64,000 nucleotides of DNA from Lachnospiraceae bacterium. GTDB lineage: Bacteria; Bacillota; Clostridia; Lachnospirales; Lachnospiraceae. The DNA lies in assembly GCA_910574715.1 (NCBI GenBank), contig CAJTCH010000018.1, positions 1 to 64,000 on the forward strand, in the 5' to 3' direction. Made by a program: the position numbers and the translations under genes. Below, piece after piece: positions 17,290-24,066 of the stretch; within the stretch, counting starts at the first letter, position 1; each line of letters begins with the position of its first letter. Below the pieces are notes generated by a model. That model was not told where the DNA came from. It worked only from the letters and a program-made list of their open reading frames with translations, and ran no database searches.

Positions 17290-17395
17290 GTTTCCATAAA
17301 GTAGACCGACTATTTTTAACGCCACACAAATAACCAGACGCATACAATATATTGATAAAATAATCAAAAAATTTTAAGAAAATACACAAATAAGC

Positions 17396-17424
17396 TTTAC
17401 ATCACACCGATTATATAGTATAAT
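17396..17424 (+). promoter_or_regulatory. promoter at the left end of the element, reading inward
   Basis: TTTACA at 17396-17401, a 17-bp spacer, and a perfect TATAAT at 17419-17424. It points toward the 3' end of the recombinase gene, so any transcript would be antisense to it or a short RNA. No ORF follows on this strand. Confidence 0.5.
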
Positions 17425-17438
17425 ACAATTAATTTAAA
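17410..17438 (-). promoter_or_regulatory. promoter at the left end of the element, reading outward into dacF 3' part
   Basis: On the minus strand, TTTAAA at 17433-17438 and TATAAT at 17410-17415 are separated by 17 bp. It would transcribe out through attL into the dacF fragment. It overlaps the inward promoter on the other strand. The region is AT-rich, so one of the two may be chance. Confidence 0.4.
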
Positions 17439-17452
17439 TCTCCTTCCCAAAA

Positions 17453-17493
17453 GGGCACACTGTTTGGTTGATTTTAATCAAGACTTTGTGCCC
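17453..17493 (-). terminator. terminator of the recombinase gene
   Basis: Arms GGGCACA and TGTGCCC enclose an inner TTGATT/AATCAA stem and are followed by TTTT on the minus strand. The hairpin includes the last codons of the recombinase gene. Confidence 0.6.
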
Positions 17494-19109
17494 TCGCCTG
17501 TTTTATTTTCATAGACAGCGATTCGATTGGGCGGCTGGAATTTGTAATATATATTCACCGACCCGTCCTCATTGACTTCTATTTTTTCAATCAGTTCCAC
17601 GACTATCTCCCTCGTAAGCTCCTCCACTCCAATATAATTTTCGAATCTCTTAAGCCAGTCATCTTCTTTCATATCCGCACATTTACGCTCCGAATCCTGT
17701 TCCTTCATATTTCTGTAATTTTCCTTCAGATCGGCAATATCCCTCTCGAATTCTCTGACATAGGACAGATACTCTTCCTTTGAGATCAATTCATCCATAT
17801 AATTCTGATAGGTCTTACGCTTATATACTTCCCTGCGCCTTAGCTCTCTTTCCATACCTTGAAGCCGGGCCTCATAATCCTTTTTACTTCCTTTTTCATA
17901 CTCAGCTCTTACCTGCTCCAGATACGTGATATCCTTCGGAGTCAGGATCCTTTCTGCTTCCTCCTTAAGGGAACGCAGCACGGCGCGGCACAGCCCTTCA
18001 TAGTTGACCGCATGGCTTCGGCAGCAGTCCTTTCCCTGCGTCTTATATGTCTTACAGCAATATCCCTTGAACCTGCGGCTTCCTCTGCGCTCATATGTCT
18101 TCACCATAGCATGTTTACAATCCGCACAGATCAGTACCCCGGCAAATATCGATATCTCCCCTCCGCCGTTTACCTGCTTCGTACGGAGTTTCTGCCTCTC
18201 CTGTACCTTTCTGAACGTATCCTGATCGATGATCGCCTCATGCATATCCTCAACCCTGATCCATTGTTCCTTTGGCTGTCTGATATGCTTCTTATCCTTG
18301 TAGGAGATATTCCGATACTTATTCTGCACGACGCTCCCGATATATACTTCATTGTTCAATATGGTATGTATGGTCTGATACGACCATCTTCCGGTAGTCT
18401 CGCACTCATGAGCATTCCGGTAGTTGATACCAAGAATCTTCCTCTTATACAGAGTGGGGATCAGCACGCCCTCCCCTGTCAAAAGCTTCGCGATCCTTGC
18501 TTTCCCATATCCTTTAAGATAGAGCTTATAGATTCTGCGTACAACGTCTGCCGCGTACGCATCCTCCACCAGATGGTTGCGGTCTTTGGGATCCTTCACA
18601 TATCCGTACGGACAGGATGCGCCGAGATACTGGCCGTTTCTCATCTTTGCCCGAAATGCGCTCCTGATATTCTTAGATAAGTCCTCACAGTACCATTCAT
18701 TCACCAGCCCATTGATCTGCCGCGATTTCTTATTGTTGGAATCGGCGGTATCCGCCCCGTCAACCACCCCGATAAACCGGATGCCGAGATTGGGAAAATC
18801 ATGATGCAGATATCTCTCAATATGCTCCAGGTTGCGGGAGAATCTGGACTGCGATTTGGCGATCACAACGTTGAATCTGCCAAGCTTCGCATCCGTCAGC
18901 ATTCTCTCGAATTCCGGCCTCGTGTCAAAAAGCCCGCTCTCATCGTCATCAGAATAGACATCTACGATCTGGCAGTCATGTGCAAGCGCATAGTCTGTCA
19001 GCAGAAGCCTCTGATTCTGGATGCTGGCGCTGTCGTCTCCCTTCGTCAGCTTATCTTTGTCCTCCTTTGACAGCCGAAGATACAGTGCTGCTTTTGTCTT
19101 CTCCTCCAT
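17478..19109 (-). CDS. large serine recombinase (site-specific integrase of the element)
   Basis: A 543-aa protein. The N-terminal resolvase domain has the catalytic Ser14 in LYLRLSKED and the SQSRFSRN arginine segment. A Recombinase domain follows (GASCPYGY, KARIAKLLTGEGV). Then comes a zinc ribbon starting with C328 and C331 (CADC) with further Cys residues downstream, interrupted by a basic coiled-coil-rich region to the end. The ATG at 19109 is chosen because GGAGGGAGAGAGG precedes it. The gene ends 190 bp from attL, the usual place for an integrase, so it most likely catalyses insertion into and excision from dacF. Whether it also acts on the 27-bp repeats 1.1 kb further left is not supported by sequence likeness. 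Confidence 0.93.
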   Translation of the reverse strand: MEEKTKAALYLRLSKEDKDKLTKGDDSASIQNQRLLLTDYALAHDCQIVDVYSDDDESGLFDTRPEFERMLTDAKLGRFNVVIAKSQSRFSRNLEHIERYLHHDFPNLGIRFIGVVDGADTADSNNKKSRQINGLVNEWYCEDLSKNIRSAFRAKMRNGQYLGASCPYGYVKDPKDRNHLVEDAYAADVVRRIYKLYLKGYGKARIAKLLTGEGVLIPTLYKRKILGINYRNAHECETTGRWSYQTIHTILNNEVYIGSVVQNKYRNISYKDKKHIRQPKEQWIRVEDMHEAIIDQDTFRKVQERQKLRTKQVNGGGEISIFAGVLICADCKHAMVKTYERRGSRRFKGYCCKTYKTQGKDCCRSHAVNYEGLCRAVLRSLKEEAERILTPKDITYLEQVRAEYEKGSKKDYEARLQGMERELRRREVYKRKTYQNYMDELISKEEYLSYVREFERDIADLKENYRNMKEQDSERKCADMKEDDWLKRFENYIGVEELTREIVVELIEKIEVNEDGSVNIYYKFQPPNRIAVYENKTGEGTKS

Positions 19110-19137
19110 AACCTCTCTCCCTCCCGTTCGCGCCGGT

Positions 19138-19344
19138 CTAATCATGCAGCCTCATAACAGCTTCCATGCACGAAACCAGCGTCTTCGTCCCATATATCAC
19201 CCGCGCTGTCTTCACAATTCCCGCCTTTGTTCCTTTTTCCTGCGGTCCTTTTTCCGTCTCTTTTTGTACATTTTGCACATTTTGCGCACACCAACCTCTC
19301 TCTTGGCACAGGCAATCCTTTTTTGCGTCATTTTTGCCGCACAC
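19138..19344 (-). CDS. small protein encoded just ahead of the recombinase
   Basis: A 68-aa frame with a GTG start and GGAG about seven bases upstream, ending 28 bp before the recombinase ATG. The N-terminal half is Cys-, Lys- and Gln-rich. The C-terminal half, from about residue 45 (VIYGTKTL to the end), reads like a folded segment. I do not recognise the family. Position and co-transcription make a recombination directionality factor or a regulator of the recombinase plausible, but that is inference. It may also be a non-coding leader. Confidence 0.45.
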   Translation of the reverse strand: MCGKNDAKKDCLCQERGWCAQNVQNVQKETEKGPQEKGTKAGIVKTARVIYGTKTLVSCMEAVMRLHD

Positions 19345-19470
19345 CAGCTTCTCTCCTGACTCAGCAACCCATTTTTATTAATCTATGCTCAGTACACCTT
19401 CCTTAATTACTTTTCCGTCAAGAAACCTGCAAACCAAACCACAGGAATATCTGGTAATTACATCAGAATA

Positions 19471-19479
19471 TGTTATAAT
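19471..19479 (+). promoter_or_regulatory. extended -10 promoter of the hybrid kinase
   Basis: TGTTATAAT at 19471-19479 is a perfect -10 with an extended TG, 30 bp before the GTG start. No good -35 is seen at 17 bp, which fits an extended -10 promoter. The 19345-19509 interval separates the divergent recombinase and kinase units. Confidence 0.55.
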
Positions 19480-19509
19480 GTAAGAAATGCTAAGAACGAA
19501 GGTGGAACC

Positions 19510-22500
19510 GTGAATATCAAAGAATATGAGAAAATACTGCGCTCGATCCCGTCTACCGGAATCTTCATTATCCGTGAGGACGATCATACTATATTACATT
19601 ATAATGAACGGGTACGCGAGGTGGCTCCCCATATTAAAAAGGGAATGCCCTGCCAGAAGCTCGGCAGCCACTCCTGCGCGAACTGCCCGCTCCTGACTAT
19701 TGGGGACAAGCAAGAGAACCAGACTATCAACTACAACAATATATTCGGAGAGATGGTCGATATCATAGCCGTTCGGACACTGTGGGAGGATAAGATTCCC
19801 GCGTTTATCATCATGGTGGCGCCGCATACGCAGTCCATCAGCAATACCTATCACAAGATTCTCCGGGTCAATCTCTCAGAAGACCGCTATGAAGTAGTGA
19901 AGATCAACCCGGAGGACCGGGCTTTCGGCTATGGAACAGACATCTTCTCGAGCTGGCTTGGTCAGTTCATCTACAATGGCGGCATCCACCCGGACGATAT
20001 GAATAATTTTATCTCCTTTACCCGCCCGGAGCATATGACAAGCGCCTTAAAGTCCGGCAAGAAATCCTTAAGCTGCTGTTACCGCAGACGCTCCGGCGAT
20101 GATTACCGCTGGAATCTGATGGAAGTTGTTCCAGACCCCGATCCGGCAAGCGAAGACCTGTTCGTTTTCCTATACGTCAAGGATGTACACGACATCCTGC
20201 AGGAGAGCCTGGAGCTTGATGATGCCAGCCTGCGCGTTCAGGAAGTCATCCGAACCCTGGGTGAACAGAACTTCGGAATATACGGAATAGATCTGGATAC
20301 AGGGGAGGCGAACCTTGTCCGTGAGAATGGGCATACTCATACCGGCTGGAAATCCTGGACTGTACAGTGGAACGAGATCATGAGTTCCCGTCTGCTCAAG
20401 CAGATTCATCCCACAGACAGGGACAAATTCTGTCACAGCTTCTCTTTGGACGGCCTGCGCCAGACCAAGGACACTTCCGTTGAGAAGGCGGATATGCTCT
20501 GCCAGTGGCGCGGAGAAGAAGATCACGAATACCGCTATATGGCAGTGATCGCTTACTTCGGCCAGAACCACGGCACCAAGAATTACACGATCCTGGCGCT
20601 GCAGAATGTAGACAAGCGTGTGCGCCAGGAACATACCCTTACACTCAGAGATATGCAGCTTGCGGCGATCCTTAAGTCCCGTTACAGTGTCATGACTACT
20701 GTTTATCTGGAGAACGGCCAGTGTGAGCGGGTCTGGATCAATGAAGACAGCAAGATGCAGAACAGTTTTTCCGGCAATTATCATCAGTATTTTCATAATC
20801 TGCTGGAGACTACCGTTAATCCCGAGGATGCGCACATCTTCCAGAAGGTCATGAGCCCGGAGCATCTGTATCAGAAGGCGGCCGATACTAGAGACTACTC
20901 CGAAGAGATCTGTCAATACCGCATCCTGGGAACCTCTCTGCGATGGATGGAACAGCATGTGATCTACGCCCGCCAGGGGAATCGGATGTCCGTCAATATC
21001 CTGGGTCGGGACATTACCCGGGAAAAGCTTGAAGAAGAGATTCGCCTGAAAGGCGAACAGGAACAGGCCGACATTATCCGTTCCTTAAGCGGCATGTTCT
21101 TCGCGACCTATTATGCGGATCTGGAACAGGATTTTTTCCGCAGCGTAACACAGCAGCTTCCTGAAGTCAAGAAGGCTCTGGACAATGAAGTCGACTATGA
21201 GACCGGTCTTCGAATCTATGCCGAGGCCTTCGTCCATCCAGACGACCGCGAAGAATATCTTAAGGTTCTCAGCACTCAGAATCTTAAGAAGAAGCTTAGC
21301 CGGAAGAACCCTTATGTAACCCTTGCATACCGCAAGCTCCCGGAACAGCCTGTGACAAGGCCGGAAGAATACGGTTGGATCCGCAGCACGGCCGTACTGT
21401 CTCAGACAGACGCAGACGGCAAGGCACGCTCCATCGTCTATGCCGCACAGGACGTAACGGAGAGTAAGCGCAAGGAGATGCGGGAACAGCAGGCCCTACA
21501 GGCAGCATGCGAAGCCGCCGACCAGGCCAATGCATCCAAACGGAACTTCCTCTCTTGTATGAGCCATAATGTACGGACTCCGATGAACGGCATTATCGGC
21601 ATGCTTAAGATCGCGTCTGACCATCTGGAAGATCACATCCGGGTACAGGATTGTCTCAGCAAGGCGTCTTTATCCAGCCAGCAGCTTCTCTCGACGCTTA
21701 ATGAGATTCTCGATATCAGCCAGATCGAGTCCGGGAATTTTAAGCTGGAAGCCGAAGCATTCTGCCTGTCGGATCTGATGCAGGAGATCAGCGAAGCCGT
21801 TCTCCCCGACGTCCGCGCGAAGAACCTTACGCTTAAGGTCAACCCTATGCAGGTGGTGCACGAAGAGATTCTCGGAGACCGGATGCGCCTGCAGCAGATG
21901 ATCATGAATATATTATGGAATTCCGTCAACTATACCCTCGTCGGCGGCACACTTGAGATATCCGTAACCGAACACGAATCCAGCGAGCATGGCTGCAGCT
22001 CTTATAATTTCGTTTTCCGTGACAGCGGGATCGGCATAGAGGAAGAATTCATTCAGCATATTTTCGAACCTTTCAGCCGTGCAGACGATCCTAATGTCAG
22101 CCGGATCGACGGAGTCGGCCTGGGTATGACGATCGCCCAGAACATCGCCCGCATGATGGGCGGAACGATCAGTGTGAAGAGCAGATTCGGGGAAGGAAGT
22201 CAGATTACCGTAACCGTAATCCTAAGGCTCCAGGCTTCGTCTGAGATATCCGACAGTCTGCCGTCTGAGACATCCGACACACCTGCCGGCGTCTCTTTTT
22301 ACGGACGCAGGATTCTTCTTGTGGAAGACAACGAACTTAATCAGGAGATTGCCATGGAACTGATAGGCGAGCTTGATGCGATGGTAGAATGTGCCGCAGA
22401 CGGCAGAAAAGGCCTTCAGCGCTTCGCGGAGATGCCCGCAGGATATTATGATATGATCCTTATGGATATACAGATGCCCGTAATGAACGGTTTCGACGCC

Positions 22501-22686
22501 ACACGCGCGATCCGTAAGCTTCCGCGCGCCGATGCCGCAACCATCCCTATCATCGCCCTGTCCGCCAATGCTTCCGTGGAGGACATGACGGCAAGCCATG
22601 AATCGGGAATGAACGGGCATATCGCCAAACCGCTGAATATCCCGCAGTTGATCGAGCGCATGGGTTATTGGCTGAAAGAACGATAA
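19510..22686 (+). CDS. multi-PAS hybrid sensor histidine kinase/response regulator
   Basis: A 1058-aa protein with a GTG start after AAGGTGG. About five PAS-like modules fill residues 1 to about 655. The first has a CX8CX2C pattern (PCQKLGSHSCANCP) that could hold a metal or redox centre. The HisKA phosphoacceptor is His686 in SHNVRTPMN. The ATPase domain follows, with an N-box (NILWNSVNYT), a DSGIG box and GVGLGMTIA. The receiver domain holds the phosphoacceptor Asp986 in LMDIQMP. No membrane helix or signal peptide is evident, so it should be cytoplasmic. It is the only cargo gene of the dacF element and has its own promoter and terminator. No separate output regulator is encoded nearby, so the downstream partner is unknown. 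Confidence 0.9.
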   Translation: MNIKEYEKILRSIPSTGIFIIREDDHTILHYNERVREVAPHIKKGMPCQKLGSHSCANCPLLTIGDKQENQTINYNNIFGEMVDIIAVRTLWEDKIPAFIIMVAPHTQSISNTYHKILRVNLSEDRYEVVKINPEDRAFGYGTDIFSSWLGQFIYNGGIHPDDMNNFISFTRPEHMTSALKSGKKSLSCCYRRRSGDDYRWNLMEVVPDPDPASEDLFVFLYVKDVHDILQESLELDDASLRVQEVIRTLGEQNFGIYGIDLDTGEANLVRENGHTHTGWKSWTVQWNEIMSSRLLKQIHPTDRDKFCHSFSLDGLRQTKDTSVEKADMLCQWRGEEDHEYRYMAVIAYFGQNHGTKNYTILALQNVDKRVRQEHTLTLRDMQLAAILKSRYSVMTTVYLENGQCERVWINEDSKMQNSFSGNYHQYFHNLLETTVNPEDAHIFQKVMSPEHLYQKAADTRDYSEEICQYRILGTSLRWMEQHVIYARQGNRMSVNILGRDITREKLEEEIRLKGEQEQADIIRSLSGMFFATYYADLEQDFFRSVTQQLPEVKKALDNEVDYETGLRIYAEAFVHPDDREEYLKVLSTQNLKKKLSRKNPYVTLAYRKLPEQPVTRPEEYGWIRSTAVLSQTDADGKARSIVYAAQDVTESKRKEMREQQALQAACEAADQANASKRNFLSCMSHNVRTPMNGIIGMLKIASDHLEDHIRVQDCLSKASLSSQQLLSTLNEILDISQIESGNFKLEAEAFCLSDLMQEISEAVLPDVRAKNLTLKVNPMQVVHEEILGDRMRLQQMIMNILWNSVNYTLVGGTLEISVTEHESSEHGCSSYNFVFRDSGIGIEEEFIQHIFEPFSRADDPNVSRIDGVGLGMTIAQNIARMMGGTISVKSRFGEGSQITVTVILRLQASSEISDSLPSETSDTPAGVSFYGRRILLVEDNELNQEIAMELIGELDAMVECAADGRKGLQRFAEMPAGYYDMILMDIQMPVMNGFDATRAIRKLPRADAATIPIIALSANASVEDMTASHESGMNGHIAKPLNIPQLIERMGYWLKER

Positions 22687-22692
22687 GAAACC

Positions 22693-22723
22693 GGGGGAAC
22701 CTGTTATCTCAACAGATTCCCCC
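22693..22723 (+). terminator. terminator of the hybrid kinase gene
   Basis: Strong hairpin with GGGGGAA pairing TTCCCCC and an inner CTGTT/AACAG stem, followed by a T-rich stretch ending in CTTTT, just after the kinase stop. Confidence 0.85.
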
Positions 22724-22776
22724 TTAGATACTTTTCCCATATCTGATATCCTCTATTCTACTTTTATTATACGCCG

Positions 22777-22786
22777 CACATGCGTC
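22777..22786 (+). repeat. attR core repeat CACATGCGTC
   Basis: Right junction of the element: element DNA to the left, the dacF N-terminal coding part to the right. Identical to the 10 bp at 17280-17289. Confidence 0.8.
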
Positions 22787-23326
22787 ATTGGCGCTCGCCA
22801 CAGAGATACACTTAATAAGCGTATCAACTGTCTGCACCTCCCCCGGCTCTAAAAACACCTGTGAGCCTCCCATCGACGCCGCATACTCTGACGTAGTAAC
22901 CTGATCCTCCAGCTTGATCTTCCCGTCCTTTAGCGCATCGAAGATCAGCAGCAGCGTCATAATCTTCGTAACGCTTGCCGGGGGCCGCTTGGTATCCGCA
23001 TCCTTATCATAGATCACCTGCCCAGTAGAGGCTTCCATCAAAACCGCAGACGGCGCGCTTACCGCCAAGCTCCCTGTGCTCCCGTCTCCTGTTGGTTCTT
23101 CCGCTTCCCCGGTTTCCTCCTGCGCGTCCGCTTCCTCCTGCGTACCTGTCTCTGCTTCCTCCTGTACGTTTGCCTCCCCCTGTGTTTCCTCTTCTTCCCG
23201 CGCATCCGCATCTTCCTGTTCCTGCGTCCCTGTATCCGTATACAGAATCGGCTCCCGCACCTGCATCGCGTACACCGGCTGCACACATAACAGGACGCTG
23301 CATAAAACTGCCACAATTTTTTTCAT
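22777..23326 (-). pseudogene. dacF: dacF 5' part: signal peptide and SxxK domain of D-Ala-D-Ala carboxypeptidase
   Basis: The ATG at 23326 follows AAGGAG and encodes a signal peptide (KKIVAVLCSVLLCV, cleavage near PVYA). An unusual run of Glu, Ala, Gln and Gly (about 33-75) follows. Then the peptidase domain begins (MEASTGQVIYDKDADT). It carries SxxK as SVTK and the SxN motif as SAN in SVASANDAC. Two codons later the reading enters element DNA and stops after about 15 foreign residues at 22724. KTG and the C-terminal domain lie at 16495-17289. The insertion thus falls right next to a catalytic motif and inactivates the enzyme unless the element leaves. Confidence 0.92.
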
Positions 23327-23365
23327 ACACTGGCTCCTTGTTAGTCTGTTATTATTATTACTATT

Positions 23366-23394
23366 GTAATATGAATCATTGTAAAATATACCAA
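23366..23394 (-). promoter_or_regulatory. possible dacF promoter
   Basis: On the minus strand, TTGGTA at 23389-23394 and TATTAC at 23366-23371 with 17-bp spacing, 40 bp before the start codon. A GTATA and CATATTA pair in the same stretch also loosely resembles forespore sigma-F/sigma-G elements. The two readings cannot be separated by eye. Confidence 0.35.
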
Positions 23395-23412
23395 TTGAGG
23401 TGTACCCAACTG

Positions 23413-23439
23413 AAAAAGAACAGGCGTCGCAGCCTGCTC
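23413..23439 (-). terminator. intrinsic terminator upstream of dacF
   Basis: Minus-strand stem GAGCAGGC/GCCTGTTC (one G-U pair) with a six-base loop, followed by TTTTT. It would stop transcripts arriving from the spore-protein gene before they reach dacF. Confidence 0.7.
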
Positions 23440-23793
23440 TCATAGAAATGTCCCCCTGCCCGGGTTATGTAGAAAACGGAATGCTTATTATGTAGTTCCG
23501 TTTGATGAATGGGAAAGAACACCCCATCAGAAGCATTCGCATTTTTCTTCTTCGAAAATTCTCTCATGTAACTCTGTAAATATCATAACACTTTTTATCG
23601 GATACCGCAACAATTTGTCTGATTTTATTGAAAAACCGTGCTACTTATATTGACAATTTTTTACATATTCTCCCACAAATCCAGTACAAGATCCATACAT
23701 GAAATTTGGGACAGACAGGTTCGAAAACCCATTTGCCCCAATTTCATTCAAAAGCCTGTTAAGACTTCCTGCAGTGATCCGAAAGATCCGCTG
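23440..23793. other. 354-bp intergenic region without a recognisable gene
   Basis: AT-rich DNA between dacF and the spore-protein gene. It contains an imperfect inverted repeat around GAAATTTGGG and CCCCAATTTC (about 23700-23745), which could be a weak terminator for the SASP gene. I see no credible ORF or RNA gene in it. Confidence 0.4.
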
Positions 23794-23997
23794 TTATTTG
23801 CCAGCCATCTGCTTTTCCTGCTGCTCGATCATCTTCTTAACCATATAACCGCCGACAGAACCGTTCTGTCTGGAAGTCAGGTCGCCGTTGTAACCATCTG
23901 TAAGCGGTACTCCCAACTCGTTTGCCACCTCATATTTGAACTTGTCTAATGCTCCCTTAGCCTCTGGTACGGCTGCTCTGTTTGATGAACTTGTCAT
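23794..23997 (-). CDS. alpha/beta-type small acid-soluble spore protein
   Basis: A 67-aa protein matching the SASP family. It has the KFKYEVANELGVPL block, containing the Glu-x-Ala site normally cut by the germination protease, followed by GDLTSRQNGSVGGYMVKKMI. These proteins saturate forespore DNA and protect it from damage. AAGGAGG precedes the ATG at 23997. Upstream in-frame codons are not needed. A CATATACTA sequence about 60 bp upstream resembles a sigma-G -10 element. It is direct evidence that the organism forms endospores. Confidence 0.95.
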   Translation of the reverse strand: MTSSSNRAAVPEAKGALDKFKYEVANELGVPLTDGYNGDLTSRQNGSVGGYMVKKMIEQQEKQMAGK

Positions 23998-24066
23998 AAT
24001 TGTCTCCTCCTTTTTGTAACTTGAATTGTACCTTTCTTTTTGGTACACCGATAGTATATGGAGGAT

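Larger units (their letters stand above)
17280..22786. mobile_element. 5.5-kb serine-recombinase element inserted in dacF
   Basis: The 10-bp sequence CACATGCGTC occurs at both ends (17280-17289 and 22777-22786) and is present once in the reconstructed gene. Between the repeats lie a large serine recombinase, a small ORF and a hybrid histidine kinase, with terminators after the recombinase and the kinase. No conjugation, replication or phage structural genes are present. Precise excision would restore dacF in frame. The architecture resembles a small integrative element, or a skin-like element of the kind that interrupts sigK in some Clostridia and Bacilli. Confidence 0.88.

Noticed and set aside
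17478-19109. The large serine recombinase as the invertase of the 27-bp repeats
   Set aside because: The 27-bp repeats share no likeness with the attL/attR core or arms. The enzyme's position fits integration into dacF, so the link is proximity only.
23100-23230. Glu/Gln-rich repeats in the dacF N-terminus as a separate gene or a CRISPR-like array
   Set aside because: They are in frame with the signal peptide and peptidase domain and are irregular, so they are a low-complexity linker.
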